DNA of 64,000 nucleotides from Streptomyces iranensis. Lineage in GTDB: Bacteria; Actinomycetota; Actinomycetes; Streptomycetales; Streptomycetaceae. Location: positions 434,001 through 498,000 of the forward strand of contig NZ_JAGGLR010000002.1 in NCBI RefSeq assembly GCF_017874715.1. The letters run 5' to 3'. The notes under the pieces are model-generated. The model was not told where the DNA came from, searched no databases, and was given only the letters and a program-made list of their open reading frames with translations. The position numbers and the translations under genes were made by a program. Below are positions 43,888 through 52,501 of the stretch, one piece after another (positions within the stretch are counted from its first letter, which is position 1; every line of letters begins with the position of its first letter).

Positions 43888-44700
43888 TCACCGTGGGACG
43901 CCCGACAGCGACATCGCCGCCACCACGACGGTGAGCAGCCCCATGTACGCCCAGGCGTGGATCCGGTCGGGGATGCGCGGTGGACGCCGCCGCAGCACCC
44001 CGACGACCGGCAGGGCACCGGCGAGCAGGGCCGCGGCGGCACCGGGGTCGACGAGGCCCACCAGGTGGACATGCGCACCGGCGGAGGCCGGGAGCGCGGT
44101 GCCGCCGAGCGAGACCGCGGTGGCCGGGAGCGCGATGGCCAAGGTGAGGGGGTTGGCCAGCGAGCTCGCCACGTGCATCGTGTGCCCGGCGCGCCGCATC
44201 GCGGGGACGGTCATGACGCTGCCCCCTACACCGAGGAACGCCGCGACCGCGCCGATGGGGGCGCCGAGGACGGCCGGCAGCGGCCACGGTCCGTCTGCCG
44301 GTCCCTCGATATGTGCGCGGGGGCGCAGGAACCCGGGGCGCAGCAGCAGGTCGACGATGGTGATGGCCACATACCCGACGAACAGCCAGCGGACCAGCCC
44401 CGCTGGGGCGAGGCGGGTGGCGAGCGCACCGGCCGTGGCGCCGGCCGCCAGCAGGAGGAGCAGCCCCGTGCTGCCGCGGAGGGCGCCGAGCACACGCCGG
44501 GCCGTGACGGCCGTCGCGAACGCCGCGTTCACCACCATCACCAGGGCAGAGGTGGCCGTCGCCACCCGCATCGCGTCCGCGCCGAGCGCGGCGTCCGCCC
44601 ACACCACCACCGGGACCGCGGCGAACCCGCCGCCGAACCCGAACAAAACCGTCGTCACTCCGGTGAGGAGCCCGATCCCGATCAACATCGCGATGTCCAC
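43888..44700 (-). CDS. TSUP (TauE/SafE) family membrane transporter
   Basis: 270 residues from the GTG at 44700. Eight hydrophobic segments are arranged in two halves, with the TSUP motifs GFGGGFAAVPVVV and GVGGSVMTVPAM. The family exports or imports sulfite, sulfonates or other anions; the substrate cannot be told. It is divergent from an AraC regulator and convergent with the STAND gene. A short tandem repeat (CACCGCCGT) lies in the 38-base gap to the latter. Confidence 0.8.
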   Translation of the reverse strand: MDIAMLIGIGLLTGVTTVLFGFGGGFAAVPVVVWADAALGADAMRVATATSALVMVVNAAFATAVTARRVLGALRGSTGLLLLLAAGATAGALATRLAPAGLVRWLFVGYVAITIVDLLLRPGFLRPRAHIEGPADGPWPLPAVLGAPIGAVAAFLGVGGSVMTVPAMRRAGHTMHVASSLANPLTLAIALPATAVSLGGTALPASAGAHVHLVGLVDPGAAAALLAGALPVVGVLRRRPPRIPDRIHAWAYMGLLTVVVAAMSLSGVPR

Positions 44701-44784
44701 GGGACCACCCCACCAGGGCCGCCGCCCTTCCCGCATGCGAAGACCGGCACGGTTCTTTCGCGTCTCGGCCGGTACGGTGGTGGG

Positions 44785-45573
44785 GTGAGAAACGTCCCCC
44801 TGGACGCCATCGACCACGTCGATCGGGTCGTCCTGCCGATCGGCACGGACTATCCGCCGGGACACGTACTGGACTGGCATGAGCATCGCCGCGCGCAGTT
44901 CCTCTACGGCGCCACCGGGGTCATGGTCGTCGACACCGGCGCCGGTACGTGGACCGTCCCGCCCGAGCGCGCCGTCCTGATTCCGGCCGCCACCCGGCAC
45001 CGGGTCCGGATGCTGGGGGTGAGCACCCGGAGCCTCTACATCGAGCCGGACGCCGTTCCCTGGTGGCCCGCCACCTGCACGGTCGTGGACGTCACCCCGC
45101 TGCTTCGCGAACTCCTCCTGAGCGCCGTCGGGTTCGAGGCCGACTACAGCCTGTCGGGGCGGGAAGGGTGCATCGCCGCGCTCCTGCTGCACGAGATCTC
45201 CGGGCGCACCCCGCTCCCCTTCCACGTCGCGATCCCGCCCTCCACCGACCTGGCGGAACTGTGCCGGGAGTATCTGGCCGCACCGGACGTCGGCATCACC
45301 AACGCGGTCTGGGCCGGCCGGACGGCGCAGAGCGAACGGGCCTTCACCCGGCGCTTCCGCGCGGAGACCGGAGACAGCCCCGCCGTCTGGCGGGCCCGCG
45401 CCCGCCTGCTCGCGGCCGTCCCGCTGCTGCGCACCGCGTCCGTCACCGAGACCGCCGGACGCCTCGGCTACGCCTCCCCCGCCGCCTTCACCGCCGCGTT
45501 CACCCGTGCCTTCGGCCTGCCGCCGTCCCGTTTCACCGCCGGCGGCCAAGGCGGTCGCCCCAGCCGCGCCTGA
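44785..45573 (+). CDS. AraC-family regulator with cupin sensor
   Basis: 262 residues from the GTG at 44785. The N-terminal cupin has DWHEHRRAQFLYGATG and the C-terminal double helix-turn-helix has ITNAVWAGRTAQSERAFTRRF and VTETAGRLGYASPAAFTAAF. TACGGT lies eight bases before the start, so the transcript may be leaderless. It is divergent from the TSUP transporter gene, which it probably controls. Confidence 0.83.
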   Translation: MRNVPLDAIDHVDRVVLPIGTDYPPGHVLDWHEHRRAQFLYGATGVMVVDTGAGTWTVPPERAVLIPAATRHRVRMLGVSTRSLYIEPDAVPWWPATCTVVDVTPLLRELLLSAVGFEADYSLSGREGCIAALLLHEISGRTPLPFHVAIPPSTDLAELCREYLAAPDVGITNAVWAGRTAQSERAFTRRFRAETGDSPAVWRARARLLAAVPLLRTASVTETAGRLGYASPAAFTAAFTRAFGLPPSRFTAGGQGGRPSRA

Positions 45574-45618
45574 CGTGCCTGACGACGCGCCCTGGACCGG
45601 TGGATTGGGCTGGTGATC

Positions 45619-47868
45619 TTATGGCGATGGCGGAATCTCGAGTTCGAACCAGGTGGTCTTTCCCCGGCCGGCCGGTGAGCTTCCCCAGGCGGAGGCCAGG
45701 GCATCGACGATGAGCAGCCCGCGCCCGGACTCGGCCTCCTGGTTGCCCGGTTCGTCGGGGCCGACGAAGGCGACGGGGACGGGCGGATGGGGGTCGCTGT
45801 CCCGGACCTCCACGCGCAGGCGGTCGGGGTACTCCCGGAACCGGACGTCCACCTCGCTGTGGGCGTGGATCAAGGCGTTGGTCACCACCTCGGAGGCCAT
45901 GAGCTCCAGACCGTCGGTGAGGACATCGAGATCCCAGTCATGGAGCAGGTCACGCAGCACATGGCGGATGTGCCCCACCCGTTGCAGGTCATGGCGCTGT
46001 ACGAAGGCGCGGGCCACGCGTCGGTGAGGGCGCTCCGGGGCTCCTTCGTAGCGCAGGAGCAGCAGCGCGGCGTCGTCTTCGCGCAGCGCCTGTGGCGGGG
46101 AGACGCCGATGAGCTGGTCGGCCACCACTTCCAGGTTCTGCGCGCGGCCCTCGGACAGGTGGCGGGAGAGTCGCTCGGCGGCGGCGTCGGGGCCGATGTG
46201 CCGGGCGTCGAGCAGACCGTCGGTGTACAGGGCGATCATTCCGTCCGGTGACAGTTCGGTCTCTGTCTGGGGGTAGACCGCTCCGGGATCGACCCCCAGC
46301 GGAGGTCCGGCGAGCAGGTCGGGGACGGTTGTCAGGCCGTCCCTGTCGCTGAGGACGGGAGGGGAGTGACCGGCGCTGGCCACCACGGCGCCGCCCGTGT
46401 CCAGGTCCAGCCAGAGGCAGCAGCAGGTGGCGAACAGGTCGGTGTCCAGCTCGGTGATCAGGCGGTTGCTGCGGCTCAGCACGATGGACGGATCGTGCCC
46501 CTCGGCCGCGTAGGACCGCACCGCGGTACGGATCTGCCCCATGATCCCAGCCGCCTCGAGGCTGTGTCCCTCCACGTCCCCGATGACGAATCCGACGCCC
46601 CTGCCGGGCAGCGGGACGACGTCGTACCAGTCGCCCCCCACATCGGGTCCCGCGGTCGCCGGCAGATAGCGCGCGGTGATGTCGACCTCGGCCAAGTGCG
46701 GCAGGCTCCGCGGCAGCAGGCCCCGCTGCAGCCCCTGCGCCAGAGCGTGCTCGAGTTCGTACGCCCGGGTCTTCTCCAGGGACTGGCCCACCTGTCCCAG
46801 CATGAGCATGAGGAGGGCGCGTTCCTCGAATCGCAGCCTGCGGGGCCGGTCGAAGACCAGGACGCAGCACCCGATGGCCCGCCCGCCCGCGATCAGCGGC
46901 AGAAACGCCCAGGACCGCCCCTCCTCGTCCCGTTCGAGGCCGGGGTAGGAGGCGCGCAGATCCTGGGCCGTCTCGAAGAACATGGGAGCGATCTTCACCA
47001 CCGTCTCGGCCTCCGGTGCGTGCCGGGACAGCGGAAGCCCGTTCACACGGCGCACGGCTTCTTTGGGGAAGCCGGCCGATCCCACCACCCGCAGTCGCGC
47101 GCTTTCCACCAGGCACAGCATCACCGCCCGCCCGCCCAAGGGCCGCGCCACCTGGGTCCATGCGGTCGAAACGACATCGCGCGGGCGCACCGCCGCGGTA
47201 AGTTCGGAGGCGAGTTCGAGCAGCTGGTAGACGAACGTACTGGCCGCGACCGATGAGCCGACCGCCGCCTGCCAGTCGTCCCGCCCGGCTACCGTGGGCG
47301 CTGTCACCGCCGGGGCGGCGGGTTCGTCCGCGGCGACGAACAGCGGCACGAAGGGCGCCTCCACCGTGACGCCCTGTTCGGTGAACGTCTGCAAGTCGAG
47401 CGCCAGAGCGTCCGAGACCGTCCCCAGATACCGGAACTCTTCCGCGTCGATCCGGCGCGGAGGAATCCAGCGCAGGTTCAAGGCCCCGAATCGACGCTCC
47501 TGGGTACGGAGCGGGACCGAGACCACGAGCAGGGGGAACGGCATGTACAGCACGAGGGCCGGATCATCACGGATCAGCTTCTCGTAGTCCGCGTTACGCA
47601 TGATCACCCGCTCACCCGTGCGGTGCGCTGACGCCGCGGACCGCCAACGGTCATCAACGGACATTCGCGGTGTCACCGTGAACCCCAAGGGGCTGTCCAC
47701 CGACACGGCGGCGGCCAATTCCCGGCCGTCACCCGTCACGAGGTAGACCGTGCTCGTACTCGCACGCAAGCGGGTGTGGAGCCGCCGCAGCGCCGCGGCC
47801 ATGACCTCATTCCGGCGCGCCGGTCCGTTCGCCCCCGGACCACCCGGCCCAGGCGCCTGCTGGTCCAT
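45619..47868 (-). CDS. GAF-GAF-SpoIIE phosphatase-HATPase signalling protein
   Basis: 749 residues from the ATG at 47868 (AGAAGG upstream). Two GAF sensor domains (about 25-165 and 205-380) are followed by a PP2C/SpoIIE phosphatase domain (about 395-610) with metal residues in GPDVGGDWYDV and IGDVEGHS. An HATPase_c anti-sigma-kinase domain (about 625-749) has the N-box EVVTNALIHA and GRGLLIVDAL. Having both phosphatase and kinase in one chain suggests a partner-switching control of a SigB-like sigma factor through an anti-sigma antagonist encoded elsewhere. It is not linked to the neighbouring catabolic genes. Confidence 0.88.
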   Translation of the reverse strand: MDQQAPGPGGPGANGPARRNEVMAAALRRLHTRLRASTSTVYLVTGDGRELAAAVSVDSPLGFTVTPRMSVDDRWRSAASAHRTGERVIMRNADYEKLIRDDPALVLYMPFPLLVVSVPLRTQERRFGALNLRWIPPRRIDAEEFRYLGTVSDALALDLQTFTEQGVTVEAPFVPLFVAADEPAAPAVTAPTVAGRDDWQAAVGSSVAASTFVYQLLELASELTAAVRPRDVVSTAWTQVARPLGGRAVMLCLVESARLRVVGSAGFPKEAVRRVNGLPLSRHAPEAETVVKIAPMFFETAQDLRASYPGLERDEEGRSWAFLPLIAGGRAIGCCVLVFDRPRRLRFEERALLMLMLGQVGQSLEKTRAYELEHALAQGLQRGLLPRSLPHLAEVDITARYLPATAGPDVGGDWYDVVPLPGRGVGFVIGDVEGHSLEAAGIMGQIRTAVRSYAAEGHDPSIVLSRSNRLITELDTDLFATCCCLWLDLDTGGAVVASAGHSPPVLSDRDGLTTVPDLLAGPPLGVDPGAVYPQTETELSPDGMIALYTDGLLDARHIGPDAAAERLSRHLSEGRAQNLEVVADQLIGVSPPQALREDDAALLLLRYEGAPERPHRRVARAFVQRHDLQRVGHIRHVLRDLLHDWDLDVLTDGLELMASEVVTNALIHAHSEVDVRFREYPDRLRVEVRDSDPHPPVPVAFVGPDEPGNQEAESGRGLLIVDALASAWGSSPAGRGKTTWFELEIPPSP

Positions 47869-48002
47869 TACGTACCTTCTCGAAGAGATCCACGCCTCTC
47901 CCGTATATCATCCCATACAGCTCTATCAGGGCTCCAAACGATACATATCCATGCATTCGTATTCGCCGCGGCCGTGAACCAACCGTTTTCACGGCGGCGC
48001 GG

Positions 48003-48905
48003 TCATCTGGTCAGGTTGACGCCGGTCGCCTTTGCCAGGTAGCGGGCCATCTCGGACTGATCCGGGTTCTGCCCACCAAGGTCGGCAAGCGCGGCCCGGC
48101 AGAACTGGACGCAGGCCTCTGACACCTCCAGTGACAGGCCCATGGACGCCGACAACTCCAGAGCGGTGGTGATGTCCTTGACGGTCAGCGGGAGGGAAAA
48201 CCCGACCTGGAACCGTCCGTCCAACACCTCCGGCCCGACCTTGACCTCGGTTGACTGGTTGCGGCCGGTTGACCGGTTGATGACGTCGAGCATGGTCCGG
48301 GGGTCCAGACCGAACTTGGTTCCGGCGGTGAGCACTTCGAGTGCCCCGACCAGCCCGATGGCCGACAGCAGGTTGTTGAGAGCCTTCAGCGCGTGCGCGG
48401 ATCCAGCCGGGCCGACGTGCGTCACTGACGAGCCCATCGCGCGCAGCAACGGAAGGGCCCGCTCGTAGTCTTCGGCCAGTCCACCGGCCATGATGGTCAA
48501 CTCAGCCGTCGCGGCCTTGCGGGGACCGCCGGAAACCGGGGCGTCGATCATCGCCACATGGCGCTCCCTGAGCCGGGCGGCCATCTCCTGAGTCGCCAGA
48601 GGTGCCGACGAGCCCATGTCGATGACCAGCGTGCCCGGACGCAGGCGGCCGGCGAAGCTCTCCGTGTCTCCTGGGTCGCCGAGGACGCGCTCGACGATCG
48701 CGCTGTTCGGAAGCATGAGGATCACGACATCGCCCTCGGCCCCGCCGACGAGACCGGCCAATGCCGTCACACCTTCGTTCCGGGCGGCGGCGTCGATCGC
48801 GTTCGGGTCGACGTCGAAGACCGCCACCGGCACGGATCGCGCGAGGTTGCGGACCATGGGCTGCCCCATCGTGCCGAGGCCGATGAAGGTGACAGTGTTC
48901 GTCAT
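48003..48905 (-). CDS. 3-hydroxyisobutyrate dehydrogenase-family oxidoreductase
   Basis: 300 residues from the ATG at 48905 (AAGGTGG upstream). The Rossmann motif is FIGLGTMGQPM, the substrate motif DAPVSGGPRKA, and the catalytic Lys lies in KALNNLLSA. Related enzymes oxidise 3-hydroxyisobutyrate or reduce tartronate semialdehyde. It follows the carboxymuconolactone-decarboxylase-like gene on the same strand, with 121 bases between, downstream of the GntR-controlled promoter. In this setting it probably handles a short hydroxy-acid released by the catabolic island. Confidence 0.83.
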   Translation of the reverse strand: MTNTVTFIGLGTMGQPMVRNLARSVPVAVFDVDPNAIDAAARNEGVTALAGLVGGAEGDVVILMLPNSAIVERVLGDPGDTESFAGRLRPGTLVIDMGSSAPLATQEMAARLRERHVAMIDAPVSGGPRKAATAELTIMAGGLAEDYERALPLLRAMGSSVTHVGPAGSAHALKALNNLLSAIGLVGALEVLTAGTKFGLDPRTMLDVINRSTGRNQSTEVKVGPEVLDGRFQVGFSLPLTVKDITTALELSASMGLSLEVSEACVQFCRAALADLGGQNPDQSEMARYLAKATGVNLTR

Positions 48906-49026
48906 GGCTGTTCCACCTTTCGAGTCGTGGGTCTGAGCCAGGGAGAGGACCTCGTGCGCGGCGAGACCGCCCCGCGGCCGATCGCCCCGCGGCCGATCGC
49001 CGCGGGGCCGACGAGTTCGCGCACGG

Positions 49027-49449
49027 TCAGGCGGCGCTGCCGGAACCGCCCTGGAAGACCTCCACGGTCGGTTCCAGACCGTCAGCTCCGACGACCTCAC
49101 GCCAGGCCTCGAAACCGGCCTGGAAAGCCACAATGCCGGCCTCGGGCAGGCTGATCTCGATCGCCTCGAGAATCTCCCGCGGGCTGAGACCCAGGCCGAG
49201 CGCGACCTTGATGTGGCTCTGGATGTGCCCCTTAGAGGCACGCATCACCGTGAGACTGACGATGAAAATGAGCTCCTTCGTCTTGCGGTCCAGAGTTCGC
49301 TGGTCGAGGTACGCCGCGCCGACGAGACCGTTGGCGGCCTGCAGTACATCGAAATCCTGCTTGGCCATCACCTTGTGGTAGTCGAGGACATAGCCCCGCT
49401 TGCGCGCCATGTCGTCGATGTACTGCTGCGGCCCCTGAACAGTGGTCAC
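49027..49449 (-). CDS. Carboxymuconolactone decarboxylase-family protein
   Basis: 140 residues from the GTG at 49449, chosen because AAGGAG lies five bases before it. The all-helical CMD fold shows KELIFIVSLTVMRASKGHIQSHIKVAL and GLSPREILEAIE. The Cys-x-x-Cys pair of AhpD-type peroxidase relatives is absent, so it belongs to the decarboxylase-like group. The real reaction is unknown. It is the first gene of a leftward pair and its promoter region holds a perfect 15-bp palindrome. Confidence 0.78.
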   Translation of the reverse strand: MTTVQGPQQYIDDMARKRGYVLDYHKVMAKQDFDVLQAANGLVGAAYLDQRTLDRKTKELIFIVSLTVMRASKGHIQSHIKVALGLGLSPREILEAIEISLPEAGIVAFQAGFEAWREVVGADGLEPTVEVFQGGSGSAA

Positions 49450-49483
49450 GTGCACTCCTTAGATCAGCAACGACACTACTACC

Positions 49484-49498
49484 GTAATACAGTATTAC
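49484..49498. promoter_or_regulatory. 15-bp perfect palindrome, probable GntR operator
   Basis: GTAATACAGTATTAC is symmetric around the central A and lies 35 bases before the leftward CMD gene. The preceding bases make TACCGTAATAC, which recurs exactly in the MFS promoter at 55582-55592. It is a good candidate for the operator of the divergent FadR-type regulator. Confidence 0.65.
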
Positions 49499-49552
49499 AT
49501 GAGCCCCCGAGATCCCTCGAACCGCGAAGCTGGATCCAGACAGGGGGCGTGG

Positions 49553-49571
49553 TATATTACAGTGTTATATA
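49553..49571. promoter_or_regulatory. Imperfect palindrome overlapping the GntR promoter
   Basis: TATATTACAGTGTTATATA is a near-perfect 19-bp palindrome (eight of nine arm pairs match). It shares the TACAGT centre with the perfect palindrome at 49484. It lies 28 bases before the GntR start and includes the most likely -10 sequence, which would suit autorepression. Confidence 0.55.
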
Positions 49572-49598
49572 AAGTTGACTTGAAAGGGAGGTAGTCGC

Positions 49599-50282
49599 GT
49601 GGTAGCGCGACGGGTTCAGCGCGTGGCCGCGCCGCTACGGTCCCAGGTGCTCGAACTGCTCCGTGAGGACATGCTGGCGTCGGAATTCGAACCAGGTGAA
49701 CGGCTGGTCGAAGCGCGGTTGTGCGCGCGATACGAGGTCTCCCGGACAGTCATCCGCGAGGTTCTGCGGCAGCTCGAATCCGAGGGGCTCGTGACCACGG
49801 TGCCCAACCGTGGCCCGGTCGTCACCGAGTTGACGCCCTTCGACGTCAAGGCTCTCTTCGAGGTGCGGTGTGCCCTGGAGGGCTTGGCCGGGGCCCTCTT
49901 TGCCGAACGGGCCACAGCCGAGCAGCGCGAAGACCTGGGTGAGGTACTTCAGCGGATGTCGCGCACCTACGGTGAGGCCGACCTGGCCGAGCGGCTGGCG
50001 ATGAAGGACGAGTTCTACACCATCCTCATCGCTGGGGCGGTGAATCCGGTCATCGATTCGACCCTGCGTGGCATCCACGCCCGAGTACAGATGCTGCGTG
50101 GGTTGTCCATGCAGGCTGAGGGACGTGCGCCGGAGACCATTCGGGAACTCACCGCCATCCACGACGCCGCGGCCGTGCGTGGTGATGCCGGCGCCGCTCG
50201 TGAGGCGTGCGAGGTCCACGTCCGCAATGCCGCGGCGACCACGCTCCGCGAACTCTCCGCCCGGCAGCTCGAGAATCAGTAA
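49599..50282 (+). CDS. GntR family regulator, FadR subfamily
   Basis: 227 residues from a GTG with AGGGAGG upstream. The winged helix (about 15-80) has EARLCARYEVSRTVIREVLRQLESEGLV, and the C-terminal FCD helical domain has KDEFYTILIAG and TAIHDAAAVRG. It is divergent from the CMD/dehydrogenase pair and is flanked by related palindromes on both sides of the intergenic region. It probably represses the island, including the MFS/deacetylase operon at 55.8 kb whose promoter holds the same half-site. Confidence 0.85.
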   Translation: MVARRVQRVAAPLRSQVLELLREDMLASEFEPGERLVEARLCARYEVSRTVIREVLRQLESEGLVTTVPNRGPVVTELTPFDVKALFEVRCALEGLAGALFAERATAEQREDLGEVLQRMSRTYGEADLAERLAMKDEFYTILIAGAVNPVIDSTLRGIHARVQMLRGLSMQAEGRAPETIRELTAIHDAAAVRGDAGAAREACEVHVRNAAATTLRELSARQLENQ

Positions 50283-50306
50283 CCCACCGTCGGCTGGGAT
50301 ACTTCT

Positions 50307-51470
50307 TCAGCCCTTGGAGGCCCGCGCGATCAGTCCCGCGCGGATCGGCTCCGACTGCGCGACGTCCGCGATCGTCAGTGCCATGGCCAGTCCGCCGTCG
50401 TGAACGAACCGGTCGCCGTCGGGGCCTGCCGCGGCGGCCGCGAAGGCGGCGGTGTGATTGCCTTCCTCGGTCGGAAGATCGAACGAAAGCATGGGGTGCA
50501 GCGCGGGGATCCGCAGTGAGACGTTGCCCATGTCGGTCGACCCGAACATCTTGTCGGGATAGTCGGGGAAAGTCCGGCCGATGGCCTTCGCGTTGGACTC
50601 GAAGATGGGGGCCAGGTCCTGGTCGTGGCGGAACTCACGGTAGATGGAGGGCAGGGAGGTGAACTCCACACCGGTCCCGGTGGCGATGGCTCCGGCATCG
50701 AAGCACCGTCGCACCCGCTCCCACACCTCGTCGACTTCGTCGATCGTGTCGCAGCGGATCATGCAGTCGACCACGGCGTGGTCCGCGATGACATTGACGG
50801 CCGACCCGGCTTCCTTCACGACGTGGTGCACCCTGATGCCGTCGCGCAGTTGCTGGCGCAGCAGGCCGATGGCGGTCTGGGCGACGATCGTCGCATCGGC
50901 GGCGTTCAGCGCACTCCACGGCCGCGAGGCATGCCCTCCACGACCCGTGTACGTAATGCGCCAGGACCGCGAGGCACGGAGCTGCGGGGTGACGACGTCC
51001 TTCAGCGAGGGGTGAACCATGATGGCCGCGTGGGTCCCGTCGAAGACGCCGCGGTTCACCATGATCTCCTTGCCGGTCCCGCTTTCCTCGGCGGGTGTGC
51101 CGAAGACCCGCACCGTCAGCCCGAGCTCGTCGGCGAACGGGGCCAGCGCCAGCGCCGCACCCACCGCCGACGCGGCGATGACGTTGTGACCACAGCCGTG
51201 ACCGATGTCGGGGAGGGCGTCCATCTCCGCGCAGACGCCGAACACCAGGTCACCGGATCCGGCCGACGCCACGAACGCCGTTGGCAGGTCGGCCACCCCT
51301 TTCTCGACCGTGAACTCACCGCTGTTCTCAAGAGCCGCGACGATCGCCGCCGACGTCTCGTACTCCTCGAAAGCCAGCTCAGGATTGGCGTTGATCCTGT
51401 GCGAGAGCTCGGTGACCAGGTCCAGGTTCTTCTCGTACTCGCGCTTGACGCGTCCCTTGGTGTCCGTCAT
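50307..51470 (-). CDS. M20-family amidohydrolase
   Basis: 387 residues. The two-metal peptidase motifs are MDALPDIGHGCGHN, PAEESGTGKE (catalytic Glu pair) and HPSLKDVV, with a lid domain carrying YTGRGGHASRPW. It is of the AbgB/hippurate/indole-acetyl-amino acid hydrolase type and cleaves an amide bond to a small acid. It lies 69 bases downstream of the first deacetylase-fold hydrolase on the same strand, so the two may act in sequence. A half-amide from ring opening would be a fitting substrate, but that is inference. Confidence 0.85.
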   Translation of the reverse strand: MTDTKGRVKREYEKNLDLVTELSHRINANPELAFEEYETSAAIVAALENSGEFTVEKGVADLPTAFVASAGSGDLVFGVCAEMDALPDIGHGCGHNVIAASAVGAALALAPFADELGLTVRVFGTPAEESGTGKEIMVNRGVFDGTHAAIMVHPSLKDVVTPQLRASRSWRITYTGRGGHASRPWSALNAADATIVAQTAIGLLRQQLRDGIRVHHVVKEAGSAVNVIADHAVVDCMIRCDTIDEVDEVWERVRRCFDAGAIATGTGVEFTSLPSIYREFRHDQDLAPIFESNAKAIGRTFPDYPDKMFGSTDMGNVSLRIPALHPMLSFDLPTEEGNHTAAFAAAAAGPDGDRFVHDGGLAMALTIADVAQSEPIRAGLIARASKG

Positions 51471-51539
51471 GGTCGCACCTTCCTTCCGGGGGTTGAGGGG
51501 TGTTGCCGTTTGCTCCGGCGGTGACGGGGACGTCCCGCG

Positions 51540-52433
51540 TCACTTCTCCGCTTCGGTGAGCACGTGGTCGACGACCTGGGCATGCGTGGCGAACCAGACG
51601 CCCTGGTGCGAGGCGATGTGGTCGAGCAGCTCGGTGAGGACGGCGATCCGCGAGCGATGGCCAATGCAGTGGGGGTGCATGGTGAGCTGAAAGATCCCGC
51701 CGTCGGCGTAGGCGGCGTCGAACTCGTCACGCCAGATCGTCAGCACCCCGCGCGGCGGCGTGTACGGCCGCAGCGAGGTGAACCGGTCCATCGTGAAGTA
51801 CGCCAAGTCGTCGCGGATCCACTCGGGGGGCAGCTCGACGATGCCGGTCGGCTCGCCATCGGCCACGATCTCGTAGCAGTCGTCGTCGGCCATCAAGGAC
51901 GAGTCGTATTTCAGGCCCAGCTCGCGGGTGATCTCCAGCGTGTGGGGCGAGAAGTCCCATGACGGGGTGCGGATGCCGACCGGCCGCGTCCCGGCGAGAT
52001 TCTCCAGCGTCTCCATCGCGCGGAACGCGAGGTCGCGCTCCGCTTCGGGTGGCAGCTGAGTATTGCGCTCGTGTATCCAGCCGTGCAGCGCGACCTCGTG
52101 TCCGGCATCCACATAGGACTTGACTTCGCCTTCGTGGAGCAGGGCGGAGACGGCGGGCACGAAGAACGACGACGGCGCGTTGAAGCGTTCAAGCAGTTTC
52201 AGGATCCTCGGTACACCGACGCGGGCGCCGTATTCGCCTTGCGCGAGCTTGCCCGGGAGGGTTTCGCCATCGCGCAGCGCGGGCGTCTCATGGTCGGAGT
52301 CGAACGACAGGGTCACGGCCACCTGGGCACCACCCGGCCACGACTTGGGCCGCAGCCGGCGCCCGGCGCGCACGCGTCCGACGTGCCCACGCCAGGTCGG
52401 CTCATCCCACTGCCACGGCTGCTGTTCGGTCAT
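51540..52433 (-). CDS. Polysaccharide deacetylase-fold hydrolase (PuuE/cyclic-imidase-like), copy 1
   Basis: 297 residues from the ATG at 52433 with GGAGGAAGC upstream. The NodB-like barrel has the metal site LSFDSDHET, then HGWIHE (H-x3-H) and PSWDFSPHTLE. It lacks a signal peptide, so it is cytoplasmic. This is typical of the PgdA-like/allantoinase PuuE/cyclic imide hydrolase branch that opens C-N rings or amides, not of cell-wall deacetylases. It is a close paralogue of the protein at 57138-58055 along the whole length. It lies in a run of leftward genes with the M20 hydrolase. Confidence 0.8.
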   Translation of the reverse strand: MTEQQPWQWDEPTWRGHVGRVRAGRRLRPKSWPGGAQVAVTLSFDSDHETPALRDGETLPGKLAQGEYGARVGVPRILKLLERFNAPSSFFVPAVSALLHEGEVKSYVDAGHEVALHGWIHERNTQLPPEAERDLAFRAMETLENLAGTRPVGIRTPSWDFSPHTLEITRELGLKYDSSLMADDDCYEIVADGEPTGIVELPPEWIRDDLAYFTMDRFTSLRPYTPPRGVLTIWRDEFDAAYADGGIFQLTMHPHCIGHRSRIAVLTELLDHIASHQGVWFATHAQVVDHVLTEAEK

Positions 52434-52501
52434 GCTTCCTCCAAGGAGATCTACGTCGAATGTCGCCAGTGGCGCGAAAGGCACTCCGCCGGGCGGTACG
52501 C

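Noticed and set aside
45635..45665. tRNA-like T-loop string (GTTCGAACC-type bases)
   Set aside because: It lies within the coding end of the SpoIIE-HATPase gene (encoding WFELE), and no cloverleaf can be drawn around it.
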